Assembly: GCA_017454915.1 (NCBI GenBank)
Contig: JAFTCC010000038.1
Span: 19,660-83,659 of the forward strand
Length of the DNA: 64,000 nt
Origin: Paludibacteraceae bacterium
GTDB taxonomy: Bacteria > Bacteroidota > Bacteroidia > Bacteroidales > Paludibacteraceae
Reading direction: 5' to 3'
The translations under genes and the position numbers were made by a program. The notes below the pieces were generated by a model that had not been told where the DNA came from, searched no databases, and was given only the letters and a program-made list of their open reading frames with translations. This document shows, piece after piece, positions 53,342 through 61,749 of the stretch; positions within the stretch are counted from its first letter, which is position 1; each line of letters starts with the position of its first letter.

Positions 53342-55348
53342 TTAACGCAAACCGTTGCCGCTTGTCCACTTCTTTTGCACTGCCAAATTATTGACTTTCA
53401 TCATGCTCACTGCATACCGCCTCATTTCGTCAGCCGCGGCTTGGTTGGCGGCTATACTGTTTGTTGCCAGCGCAGACACCAGTCCATTCTTCTCATCTTC
53501 GGAAGCAATCAGGTAAAGAAAGTCCTTGCCGTCACTTACGTTGTGGCACCACAAGTATTTGCCGTCGGTGCAGCCCAAATGTGTGTCCGACACAAAATGT
53601 ATGTACCTGCGCTCCTGCCTGAGCAGGTCAACGCCTAATGTGTTGTTGACATACGGCAGCCCGGTCAGCCCCATAATGGTGGGGAACAGGTCAATCTGCC
53701 CTGCCGGTTTATCGTATTGGCGGTATTTGTCTTTTATGGGTTCACCTGTTATGAAGGCGCGTGCGTGATTATACTGCAGCACCATGTCGTATGGCCTGTT
53801 ACCCCGTGCCCAGCCATGGTCGCCGCACAACACAAATATTGTGTTGCGCCCCCATGCGGTGTTACGTGCGTTTGTCATAAAGTCGCGGATTGCGTCGTCT
53901 GCAAAAGCCACAGTGCAATCCTGCTCGTTGTCGCCACGGCTTGCATACTCTGCGGGAAACACAAACGGCCCGTGGTTGCTCACAGTGAGCAACATCGCAA
54001 AAAATGGCGTAGTATCGTTGCGTTCATTCAAAATCTGAAAGCCGTGCTTGAACAGATTGCCGTCGGATATGCCGAAATTGTTGACCTGCTCATCTGACGG
54101 CCAGTCGTGCATCGAGTACAGCGTCTGTATGCCGTTGTCGTAGAAAAACGACATCATGTTATCGTAGTTCGGATTGCTCGTTACGAATGCGTATGTATTG
54201 TATCCGTTTGCCACAAGCGAGGCAGGGAGACCAGTGTAGAGGTCAGAAGGCGTCGCCATCGCCGCTTGAGCAAAATTAGGCGAATAGCCATAAAGCGACG
54301 CTACTATACCATTGTTGGTGTGTATGCCGGCAGAGTAGAAATCACTGAAATATATACTACTGTCCCTGAGGCTGTTGAGATAGGGCGTAAGAGGCTGTCC
54401 ATCATGCTCAAGACTCTGTATCTGCGATGACATCGACTCCATCAGTATCAGTACGATATTAGGGCGGATTGACACCGAGTCACCACTTACAGGCCTGTCA
54501 AGAGGAAAATTCACGTCTTCATTTTCTATGCCAAGCGTCTGCTTAACGTACGCCAGCGCCTCGTCTTCGTCTGCTTCGGCAAGTATTTTTGCGTTATATT
54601 GTTTGCCAGCCTGCTTTAGTGTTTCGACAATGTTTATCCACGGGTTGACGGGTATCCTGTTGTAAAAAGCCTGGTCACAAAACGAGGCGAAACTAACCCG
54701 TAAGGGATACCTCTCAAGACTTGCCCTCAAGCCCAGGAAACAGATTCCCCATGCCACCAGAGTCATACCCAACGACCAACCCACGTCCCTGAACGACAAA
54801 GCGGCATCACGGCTTGGCTCGTTTGGTGCGAAACGCTTGTCTATGCGTTTTCGCATGCTGCGCAGGCACATGCAGAACACCGCGGCTATGATTAGACCGC
54901 CGGCAAGGTATGCATAGTTGGAACTGTCACCGAACAGCATACCCATAGTCGTGCCGCCAAACTTAAACCATTCAAGAGCATTCCAGTTCAAGTGGTTTTC
55001 AAAAAACTGAAAATAGTGGATGTCAGCCACCTGCGTGGCAAGCACCAACGTATAGACTATCCCGTAGTACCACGAGAAAACGCGTACTGAGATTTTAATG
55101 TCTGCCGGCTTGACGAATGACAAGATTGTCAGCGCCGCGAGTGGCAAAATGGCAACATAGGACGCTACCTGCGCATCAAACTGTACACCCTTGACCAGCG
55201 CATGCAACATCAGGCTCCAATCCAAAATATATGAATCAGGAAAATTGATGACAGAAAAAGCACAGCGTATCAGCATCATGAAGGCAAGACCCAACAGCTG
55301 CACTGCAAGAACGAAAATGAAAGAATAAGAAAGTCGCTGTTTTATCAT
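53342..55348 (-). CDS. LtaS-like membrane sulfatase-fold transferase, Thr nucleophile
   Basis: 668 residues. Five N-terminal membrane helices (~1-210), a linker, and a sulfatase domain: NIVLILMESMSSQIQSL with the Glu ligand, SAGIHTNNGIVASLYGYSP with the nucleophile Thr near 341, and FVLCGDHGWARGN with the Asp/His pair. This matches the LTA-synthase-like group used in Bacteroidetes to add phospho-head groups to lipids or glycans. A CAAAGGTA (-7, minus strand) lies at 55370-55377, ~20 bp upstream, without a good -33. The two related enzymes end 12 bp apart, tail to tail. Confidence 0.88.
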   Translation of the reverse strand: MIKQRLSYSFIFVLAVQLLGLAFMMLIRCAFSVINFPDSYILDWSLMLHALVKGVQFDAQVASYVAILPLAALTILSFVKPADIKISVRVFSWYYGIVYTLVLATQVADIHYFQFFENHLNWNALEWFKFGGTTMGMLFGDSSNYAYLAGGLIIAAVFCMCLRSMRKRIDKRFAPNEPSRDAALSFRDVGWSLGMTLVAWGICFLGLRASLERYPLRVSFASFCDQAFYNRIPVNPWINIVETLKQAGKQYNAKILAEADEDEALAYVKQTLGIENEDVNFPLDRPVSGDSVSIRPNIVLILMESMSSQIQSLEHDGQPLTPYLNSLRDSSIYFSDFYSAGIHTNNGIVASLYGYSPNFAQAAMATPSDLYTGLPASLVANGYNTYAFVTSNPNYDNMMSFFYDNGIQTLYSMHDWPSDEQVNNFGISDGNLFKHGFQILNERNDTTPFFAMLLTVSNHGPFVFPAEYASRGDNEQDCTVAFADDAIRDFMTNARNTAWGRNTIFVLCGDHGWARGNRPYDMVLQYNHARAFITGEPIKDKYRQYDKPAGQIDLFPTIMGLTGLPYVNNTLGVDLLRQERRYIHFVSDTHLGCTDGKYLWCHNVSDGKDFLYLIASEDEKNGLVSALATNSIAANQAAADEMRRYAVSMMKVNNLAVQKKWTSGNGLR

Positions 55349-55501
55349 TGTAGAATGTGTTAACTTTGCAAAGGTACTATTTTTTTTTATAATTAACTCG
55401 TTGGAAGCTTATATTTTCAACAGCGCAGTAACTTCGGCGAAACTGCACCTTCCCTCTTGAATATCTACCATCTAAAGCATTACCTTTGCAGATTCTTTTA
55501 T

Positions 55502-55687
55502 CCCAAATCGGTCATTAGAATTATTAGGATTTTTTGGATTATTTTTGAGTGGATTTTTGTCTTTGAACGAGGGAGTTATGCGGGCATAATGACCGAGCAA
55601 AACGCAAAAAAGAAATAAAAAAGACAATAATAGACTTACTTTTTGTAGATACTGACCCAAACTTGTCGGTCTAATGGCCGATTTGGG
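55502..55687. mobile_element. MITE-like inverted-repeat element, copy 1
   Basis: A 186-bp element whose ends, CCCAAATCGGTCATTAGA (55502-55519) and TCTAATGGCCGATTTGGG (55670-55687), are inverted repeats matching 17 of 18 bases. The interior shares long identical runs with copy 2 at 59768-59971 (for example GAACGAGGGAGTTATGCG and the 14-bp palindrome TTATGCGGGCATAA). It encodes no transposase. A possible promoter (TTG 55457, TACCTTTG 55481-55488) points into it. The rest of the 55349-56021 gap holds the promoter at 55925-55955 and nothing else recognised. Confidence 0.7.
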
Positions 55688-55924
55688 TTTATGCCATTGG
55701 CTTGCATATTGTATGTGGCTGTCTTTTTTCATGAATAACTTAACGATTGACTATCAAGAAATAAACGGGAAAACTATTTGTAGCGGTTAAAGTGAGTTTT
55801 TAATTCTCATAAGAACTTGGATGTCACCCCTTTATACATTGACAGACTGCAAGTGAATTGAGCCGACAGCTTAATGGCCATACCATATTTTTCATGACCG
55901 TTGATTATTTTATGGGGGGATTTT

Positions 55925-55955
55925 TTTGTTATTACAAATATTTTCTTTACCTTTG
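55925..55955 (+). promoter_or_regulatory. Consensus promoter for the OmpA-like gene at 56022
   Basis: TTTG 55925-55928, 19 bp, TACCTTTG 55948-55955. Exact consensus. Predicted start near 55961, giving a ~60-nt leader. Confidence 0.75.
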
Positions 55956-56021
55956 GGAACCAAATGAGGCAACTATCTGTAAAAGACACTAAAACACTAA
56001 TTACTTAATAACACTTATTTT

Positions 56022-57491
56022 ATGAAAAAGCAAATTACCATTTTCATGGCATCGCTTTTTGTAGCTATGTTTGGCATCATGCCTGCATTGCACGCACAGA
56101 AAGTTGGTGACGAAATCCCCGGCGAGGGTGGCAAATGGGTTGTCGTAGCAGTAGATAGCTCAGAAGTCATCGCCGAGCATGAGCGTTATGAGGCAAAATA
56201 CGACGAGCTGGACAGAATCAGTTTCGGTGTCCTCGCAGGCGCACACCTCAACTGGACGCTCTACAAGAACAACATGGTGCCCGGCACCCGTACGGGCGCT
56301 GACTACAATGCGGCGTTCTTCTTCGAGTTCGTACTCGGACCACGGCGCATTTTCTCTATCCGCCCCGAAGTTGACATCTTGAAACGCGACGCACGACTCA
56401 AAGACTTCAACATGGACGGAACAGACCTTGGCTTATTCAAGGGCGAGTACAAGATGGATGTAAAGATGTTCGACGCTCGTTTGCCGTTCATCTTCAACCT
56501 TGGCAACCACAAGAAGATTCATCCTTACATCTACATCGCCCCGGTAGCCGGTTTTGCCTATGGCGGAACAATTCAGCTCATACCTGACGAGGGCGAAAAA
56601 GCCGAAGTTGACGTCAACGGCTCTAACTTCCGCAACTACTACATCGCCGGTCAACTCGGTGTGGGCGTGAAATTCCCAATCTACTTCAAGAGCAATCCGC
56701 GCAAACACCTCGACATCCTTCTTGAGGTTAATGCCGAAGGCGGTATCACTGACACTTACAGCAAGAAGGAGAATGATGGTAAAGCGGAAGTGGTGAGACC
56801 TGATGGCAAGTACTACGATGGCAAACAACCTCTCTATGCCGACTATGACGCAAAGCGCCGTAACTTCGTAGGTCTTGAGGCTCGCGCAGGTCTGTCGTTC
56901 CCCCTCAGCCTGTTCCAAGGACGCGAAAAGAAAGTCACTCCTCGTGTAGAAAGAGCATGGCAACCTAAGCCCGACACCGTGATTGTGCATACTGTGGACA
57001 CCATCGTTAAACACACAGTGGACACCATCGTTATCGAGAAAGTGCGCAAAGACACTGTCATCATGGTTACAAAACCTTGCTACTCACTTGACGAAATCAT
57101 CGAAATGCTCGAAAAGGGTCAGTCAATCGCAGGTCTGTCGTTCTGCTCTGTTAATGACATCACCTTTGAGTTTGACAAGGCAGACATCAAGTCAGAGTCT
57201 TATCCTTACCTGAACAAAATAGCTGACCTGATGAAGCGTACAGAGGCCAAGATAATCATCGGTGGTCACACCGACAACAAGGGTAGCGCGGCTTACAACC
57301 TGAAACTCTCTGAACGGCGTGCTAAAGCTGTATATGATTACCTGATCGGTCAAGGAGTCACAAAAGAGAACCTTGCTTACGACTTCTTCGGCTTAAGCCG
57401 TCCGCGTGCGACCAACGAAACAGAAGAAGGCCGCCAACAGAACAGACGAGTTGAGTTCGAGATTCTTAACGCTAATGTTAACCAAAAATAA
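56022..57491 (+). CDS. OmpA-family outer-membrane protein
   Basis: 489 residues. Signal peptide 1-25 (ending LHAQ); an eight-strand-type barrel region (~60-310: FGVLAGAHLNWTLYKN, YIAPVAGFAYGG, GLEARAGLSFPLSLFQG); a linker with four VDTIV/KDTVI units; and an OmpA domain (ITFEFDKADIKSESYPYLN, IIIGGHTDNKGSAAYNLKLSERRAKAV, NRRVEFEI) for peptidoglycan contact. Well-made promoter and SD suggest abundant expression. Followed after 15 bp by the duplicated lipoprotein gene. Confidence 0.9.
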   Translation: MKKQITIFMASLFVAMFGIMPALHAQKVGDEIPGEGGKWVVVAVDSSEVIAEHERYEAKYDELDRISFGVLAGAHLNWTLYKNNMVPGTRTGADYNAAFFFEFVLGPRRIFSIRPEVDILKRDARLKDFNMDGTDLGLFKGEYKMDVKMFDARLPFIFNLGNHKKIHPYIYIAPVAGFAYGGTIQLIPDEGEKAEVDVNGSNFRNYYIAGQLGVGVKFPIYFKSNPRKHLDILLEVNAEGGITDTYSKKENDGKAEVVRPDGKYYDGKQPLYADYDAKRRNFVGLEARAGLSFPLSLFQGREKKVTPRVERAWQPKPDTVIVHTVDTIVKHTVDTIVIEKVRKDTVIMVTKPCYSLDEIIEMLEKGQSIAGLSFCSVNDITFEFDKADIKSESYPYLNKIADLMKRTEAKIIIGGHTDNKGSAAYNLKLSERRAKAVYDYLIGQGVTKENLAYDFFGLSRPRATNETEEGRQQNRRVEFEILNANVNQK

Positions 57492-57506
57492 AAGGAGGAA
57501 CTTACA

Positions 57507-58613
57507 ATGAAACGCATATCAAATATAATCTTTAGCGTAGTAGTGCTCGCTTGTGTTGCACTCGTTTTCTCCACATGTATTAAAGAAAAAGATGACGACC
57601 TCACCATCACTCTCGAGGGCAAAAACGGGGCAGAGCCGTCTGTTGAACCATCTGTTGAACCGTCTGTTGAACCGTCTGTTGGACCTAATGACCCCTGCAA
57701 TGACATACAGGACATCTCAGGACGTTGGGTTGGCGAATGGTTTATTCCTCACACAAAAGAGAAAACACCCACCGGCGCGCTTAACTACGATGTACTCGAA
57801 TTTAGAGAGGACCTCGGAATGTTCTACGGAACTTTACTCAACATTTGCCCTTGGGGGGATGACATGTTTACGATAATAGATTGCGAATACGGCGAAGTGA
57901 TAGTTGGTGACCTTTTGGATTTAGATGGAACAGACTACAAAGTATGCTCCCAGGAAGTGGTTCGTGTGGACTACACGGTTAATGGTGACCAAGTTACAAT
58001 CACCTCTCCTTATATGTATTCCTGCGAGCAGACATGGACATTCGAGATTTGCAACGGCACTCTCAATATCAAGTATACGGGGCCAAACGGCGAACTCATT
58101 ACCGTAGGCGAATTCCGACGCGATAATGGTGATGAACCGTCAATTGAACCGTCAGTCGAGCCTGAAGAACCCTGCGACGATGTGCAAGACCTCTCCGGAC
58201 GTTGGATAGGCGATTGGCTCATTCCGCACACAAAAGAGCAAACACCCACCGGCGCGCTTAACTACGATGTACTCGAATTTAGAGAGGACCTCGGAATGTT
58301 CTACGGAACTTTACTCAACATTTGCCCTCGGGGGGATGACATGTTTACGATAATAGATTGCGAATACGGCGAAGTGATAGTTGGTGACCTTTTGGATTTA
58401 GATGGAACAGACTACAAAGTATGCTCCCAAGAAGTGAATCGTGTGAGCTACACGGTTAATGGTGACCAAGTTTCTATCAGCTCTCTTTATATGCCATCTT
58501 CCTGCGAGCAGACATGGACATTCGAGATTTGCAACGGTATTCTCTATATTAAGTATATGGGACCAGATGGCGAACTCATTACCATAGGTGAATTCCAACG
58601 CGATTCGAGATAA
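57507..58613 (+). CDS. Lipoprotein with two nearly identical lipocalin-like domains
   Basis: 368 residues, preceded by AAGGAGG. Lipoprotein-type signal ending FSTC (Cys 24). A tether of EPSV repeats (~48-63) leads to domain 1 (~68-210, DISGRWVGEWFIPHTKE...), a second short EPSV/EPSVEPEE tether, and domain 2 (~225-368, DLSGRWIGDWLIPHTKE...). The two domains are almost the same; at DNA level a 210-bp block differs at three bases. Each looks like a small beta barrel of the lipocalin-like kind. Probably co-transcribed with the OmpA-like gene. Function unknown. Confidence 0.8.
   Translation: MKRISNIIFSVVVLACVALVFSTCIKEKDDDLTITLEGKNGAEPSVEPSVEPSVEPSVGPNDPCNDIQDISGRWVGEWFIPHTKEKTPTGALNYDVLEFREDLGMFYGTLLNICPWGDDMFTIIDCEYGEVIVGDLLDLDGTDYKVCSQEVVRVDYTVNGDQVTITSPYMYSCEQTWTFEICNGTLNIKYTGPNGELITVGEFRRDNGDEPSIEPSVEPEEPCDDVQDLSGRWIGDWLIPHTKEQTPTGALNYDVLEFREDLGMFYGTLLNICPRGDDMFTIIDCEYGEVIVGDLLDLDGTDYKVCSQEVNRVSYTVNGDQVSISSLYMPSSCEQTWTFEICNGILYIKYMGPDGELITIGEFQRDSR
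57750..58436 (+). repeat. 210-bp direct repeat inside the lipoprotein gene
   Basis: 57750-57959 and 58227-58436 are the same apart from three substitutions, offset 477 bp (159 codons). In-frame unequal recombination would add or remove exactly one domain. Confidence 0.85.
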
Positions 58614-58685
58614 TAATAAGGCGCAAGTAGTGGATATTCAGCACCATTGCACGGCTAGCACGCCATAGGACGTGCTGAGCTAAAA

Positions 58686-58726
58686 AAACAACAGCCCACG
58701 CATTCTAATGCGTGGGCTGTTGTTTT
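58686..58726. terminator. Bidirectional terminator between convergent genes
   Basis: AACAACAGCCCACGCAT and ATGCGTGGGCTGTTGTT form a perfect 17-bp stem with a 4-nt loop, flanked by A-runs on the left and T-runs on the right; it serves the lipoprotein gene (plus) and tcdA (minus). Confidence 0.85.
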
Positions 58727-58741
58727 AGGTTAGGGTATTTG

Positions 58742-59539
58742 TTAGTGACAAATATCGCTTACAACAAGTCCTGCAATGGTTAATCCGAATATAGCCGTTA
58801 TATGTGCTATAGTGCCGTTAATTTGCGCCTTGCTCGAGCACCATTCATGGTTGATGAGACTCTTGTCGCCAGGACCATCACAGCTCTTGGGACATAAGCA
58901 TGAGGATGTCCCGCAACTTTGGTTTATACCCTTGTTCTGAAGCAATTCGGGACTATAGACGCACTTAAACTTTCGGCTTGGCATACGATGTGTGCGCTTG
59001 AACTTACTGCGAAGTGCACGTGCCAGAGGACATCCTTTGACACTCCAGAACTCATCTACTTTGACTTGTGTGGGGTCCATTTTCAATGCCGCGCCCATCG
59101 ATGAAAAAAACTTGGCTTTAGTACGGCATGCCTTAAGGATAAGATGCGCTTTATTCTCAAGGCTGTCAATTGCGTCTATTATGTAGTCATAAGATTCAAG
59201 GGCAAAGTCATCACAAGTTTCTTCAGAATAAATCTTTTGTAATGCCATGACATCGGCAAGGGGATTGATTTGCAGCAAGCGTTGTTTCAAAGCCTCCACC
59301 TTAACTTGCCCTACCGTTTGCACTGTTGCCATAAGTTGGCGATTGACATTGGTTACGCACACTCTGTCAGAGTCCACGATAGTTATGTGGCTTATGCCAG
59401 AGCGCACAAGACTCTCGGCACACCAGCTGCCGACACCTCCGACGCCAAAGATTATAACCTTTGCCGCAGCTAAACGATTCATGCACTCGGCGCCGACTAA
59501 TAGTTCTGTCCTTCTGAATATCCCTTTTTCAAGTCCCAT
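58742..59539 (-). CDS. tcdA: tRNA threonylcarbamoyladenosine dehydratase
   Basis: 265 residues from ATG 59539 (a TTG nine bases earlier is not needed). FRRTELLVGAECMNRLAAAKVIIFGVGGVGSWCAESLVRSG is the ThiF-type ATP-binding fold, with DSDRVCVTNVNRQ and DAIDSLENKAHLI. Cyclises t6A37 to ct6A in tRNAs reading ANN codons. After KFKCVYSPELL there is a Cys-rich insertion (SCGTSSCLCPKSCDGPGD) where the family usually has a short acidic loop, then TIAHITAIFGLTIAGLVV. The insertion might bind a metal. Confidence 0.9.
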   Translation of the reverse strand: MGLEKGIFRRTELLVGAECMNRLAAAKVIIFGVGGVGSWCAESLVRSGISHITIVDSDRVCVTNVNRQLMATVQTVGQVKVEALKQRLLQINPLADVMALQKIYSEETCDDFALESYDYIIDAIDSLENKAHLILKACRTKAKFFSSMGAALKMDPTQVKVDEFWSVKGCPLARALRSKFKRTHRMPSRKFKCVYSPELLQNKGINQSCGTSSCLCPKSCDGPGDKSLINHEWCSSKAQINGTIAHITAIFGLTIAGLVVSDICH

Positions 59540-59767
59540 AAAGTACAATCAATCTTGTTTTGCAAAATATCTCACTAAGTTAACGCAACAGATACATAAT
59601 GAATTGTGTTTTTTTTGCAAAAATACACATTTTCACGCAAACAACAATATACAGCAACAAAATTCCAGAGTTAAATTAGTGAATAATTACTATCCTCATA
59701 ATGTTTCGTCCATTTTGAAATGTCAATTATGTCTGACATGCGATTTATCAAGCAAGAATGTGGTCAA

Positions 59768-59971
59768 TTAACCCCAATCGGCCATTAGAATTATTAGGAT
59801 TGTTTGCATTGTCTTTGAGCGGTTTTTTGTCTTTGAACGAGGGAGTTATGCGGGCATAATGACCGAGCAAAAAGCAAAAAGATGCCAAATAGAAACAAAA
59901 AAAGACAATAATAGACTACTTTTTGTACGCACTGACCCAAACTTGTCGGTCTAATGGCCGATTGGGGTTAA
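59768..59971. mobile_element. MITE-like inverted-repeat element, copy 2
   Basis: 204 bp bounded by a perfect 22-bp inverted repeat starting TTAACCCCAATCGGCC (left end 59768-59789, right end 59950-59971). Same orientation as copy 1 and ~4.1 kb away, with the OmpA-like gene, the duplicated lipoprotein gene and tcdA in between. The outermost TTAA could be a target duplication. Codes for nothing. The stretch 59540-59767 before it shows no feature. Confidence 0.75.
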
Positions 59972-59973
59972 AA

Positions 59974-60008
59974 TACAAGATGTGGCATGCTTGATAGCAC
60001 GCCACATC
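59974..60008 (-). terminator. Terminator of the small membrane protein gene at 60049
   Basis: On the minus strand GATGTGGCGTGC (60008-59997) pairs with GCATGCCACATC (59990-59979; one mismatch), then TTGTATTTT. It abuts the right end of MITE copy 2. Confidence 0.65.
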
Positions 60009-60048
60009 CTTTAATAGGGTGTAGTCGCAAATGATAGTGCGACGTTGA

Positions 60049-60435
60049 TTAGAACGAATCATTGGATATGGCAGCACCTAAGACCGTTAAAAACCGAAGT
60101 ACTGTCATCGTTATGAAATTGAAGAGGTAACCCCAGAATATCAATATGTGACACCAGTCTAAAGATATAAGACCTTTGTTTTTAGCTATTTTTAGAAGCC
60201 ACACATATCCTATGTGAAGAAGTGGGAAACCTAAATATAGTGTTGCAGAAAATAATATATTTTTTACGACCTCTAATAAGGCTTCCACATCTGACGTTAT
60301 GGTCGGTACAGAATCTCTTCCCGACTGTAAAAGCTTGAAAAACAAAAATGCGTATGCTAGAAACCAAAAGCACCAGTAGGCTGTCGCAAAGCGATGCCTG
60401 CCGATGAAACCTTTCAATTTGCTCCATTTTAACAT
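60049..60435 (-). CDS. Small multi-pass membrane protein (paralogue of 60595)
   Basis: 128 residues with about three membrane helices (FATAYWCFWFLAYAFLFF; a central LFSATLYLGFPLLHIGYVWL; a C-terminal HILIFWGYLFNFITMTVLRFL). It shares a spaced pattern with the next gene upstream: YWxFWF, WLLK / WLRSK, and the ending WGYLFNFI versus YGYFFNFI. No known family. Own terminator on one side. Confidence 0.65.
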   Translation of the reverse strand: MLKWSKLKGFIGRHRFATAYWCFWFLAYAFLFFKLLQSGRDSVPTITSDVEALLEVVKNILFSATLYLGFPLLHIGYVWLLKIAKNKGLISLDWCHILIFWGYLFNFITMTVLRFLTVLGAAISNDSF

Positions 60436-60498
60436 ACTAAGTAAAATATTGTTTATATTGCAAAACTCGTGCCTTTTTTATGACAGAACCAACGTGTC

Positions 60499-60543
60499 AA
60501 AATAAAAACCAGTGGTGTGTCTCCCAAGAACACGCCACCGGTT
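60499..60543 (-). terminator. Terminator of the small membrane protein gene at 60595
   Basis: Minus strand: AACCGGTGGCGTG (60543-60531) pairs with CACACCACTGGTT (60519-60507; two mismatches), followed by TTTATTTTG. Confidence 0.6.
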
Positions 60544-60594
60544 GTTATCGGTTCGGAAACCCGTTATAGGGTTCCGTGGAATAGTTTATAAGCG

Positions 60595-60915
60595 TCAAAG
60601 GTGCGCGACTGAACAGAGGGCTACAATCACTAACCACACGAAAGCGTTCAAAATGAAGTTGAAGAAATATCCATAGACAATCCACACGCCGTACCATTCA
60701 AATGAGAGCACGTTTTTGCTCCTTAACCACTTGAGAAACATCGTATAACACCAGTGAATAGATGCTGGTACAAACATAATCGGGACGAGTGGCATTACAG
60801 AGGCGAACACGCGAAAATCAAATGTCCCATAATGATTGTTGACTTCATCATAAAACATCGCAAAGGTTAATAATGCGAATGTAATGAACCAAAAGCCCCA
60901 ATATATGCCTTCCAC
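60595..60915 (-). CDS. Small multi-pass membrane protein (paralogue of 60049)
   Basis: 106 residues, three membrane helices (GIYWGFWFITFALLTFAMFY; VMPLVPIMFVPASIHWCYTMFL; GVWIVYGYFFNFILNAFVWLVIVAL) and a basic loop (KWLRSKNVLSFEW). Sequence pattern and helix spacing match the gene at 60049, each with its own terminator, so they are a duplicated but separately transcribed pair. Function unknown; the second could be a moron of the adjacent element, but nothing ties it to it. Confidence 0.65.
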   Translation of the reverse strand: MEGIYWGFWFITFALLTFAMFYDEVNNHYGTFDFRVFASVMPLVPIMFVPASIHWCYTMFLKWLRSKNVLSFEWYGVWIVYGYFFNFILNAFVWLVIVALCSVAHL

Positions 60916-61073
60916 AATATGTCTATTTTTTATTTTCTTTATGGCCAGTAAAAAGAAAGGTGCAAGGATAGAAATGGTCGGAAGGCTTTATTTTCAAGGG
61001 TTTAGGAGATTTGCAGCGTAAAAGGAAAGGTGCACGGGTGCTTTAATTTGCTTTCATTTTGCTTTAATTCATG

Positions 61074-61097
61074 GCCGCCACTTAAAGCGGCTTTTTT
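61074..61097 (+). terminator. Rightward terminator-like hairpin without an upstream gene
   Basis: GCCGC (61074-61078), 8-nt loop, GCGGC (61087-61091), TTTTTT. No plus-strand gene is seen within 2 kb upstream, so it either ends an unseen small RNA or is a relic. Confidence 0.5.
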
Positions 61098-61447
61098 AAT
61101 TGTCTTTCATCGAGGGGTGCAGAACTGTCCAAAGGTAGTCAGTAGGATGGCTCAAAAGGGCTGCTCTCCTTATTATAAACGCACGCACATACATATAAAC
61201 ACGCACGGCATACGCTCGCGTTACGCGCTCGCGAGAATAGCCCTCAAAGGCTTGTATTTGCTTGCTTTGAGAGGCTTTTGAGCGGTCGGATATATAAACG
61301 GCTGTAGAGGACGCCCGGAGTGCTTCAGCGGCTGCTATGCCAGTACGCAGATCATCGGTCTGAAGAGAGCTCGGGAAGGTCATATAAGAGACCTTCAAAG
61401 GTTGTTTGTATAGTCTTCAAAAGGTACTTGAACGGTATCTGAAGAGA

Positions 61448-61469
61448 GGGGCAAAAATGCCCCTTTTTT
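61448..61469 (+). terminator. Second rightward terminator-like hairpin
   Basis: GGGGCA (61448-61453), AAAA loop, TGCCCC (61458-61463), TTTTTT. Same remark: it implies rightward transcription in 61098-61447. Confidence 0.5.
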
Positions 61470-61530
61470 AGTGTTTGGATGGACGATTGGGTGGACAAAT
61501 GGGTGGACAAAACTGCGAAAATACCCCCCC

Positions 61531-61673
61531 CGAATCTACCCCTATATGTACCCAAATGAGCGCGAATCATACCCTTTAATGTACTTTTTTTGCAAGTTAA
61601 AAGGGGGTATAATGTACCAAAATATGCTCGAATCACCCCCTATATGTACCTTTTTTTGCACGAAAAAATGAGT
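61531..61673. repeat. Four ATGTAC-centred repeats phased at 32-33 bp
   Basis: ATGTAC occurs at 61546, 61579, 61612 and 61644, each in a TATnATGTACC-like context. They lie in two ~65-bp tandem units (61543-61607 and 61608-61673, ~75-80% alike by eye); CGAATC recurs at 61531, 61563 and 61629. Three-turn phasing suggests an array bound by a protein on one face of the helix. Confidence 0.7.
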
Positions 61674-61749
61674 TATTTTCCGCAAAATCAGCGTTTTACG
61701 CATTTTTGCGCTTTTACACTCTTGATTTTTGATGAAATTAGAGGATCTT

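Noticed and set aside
55472..55732. Leftward 86-codon reading frame across MITE copy 1
   Set aside because: It runs through the terminal inverted repeats and has no ribosome site; the second MITE copy does not keep the frame.
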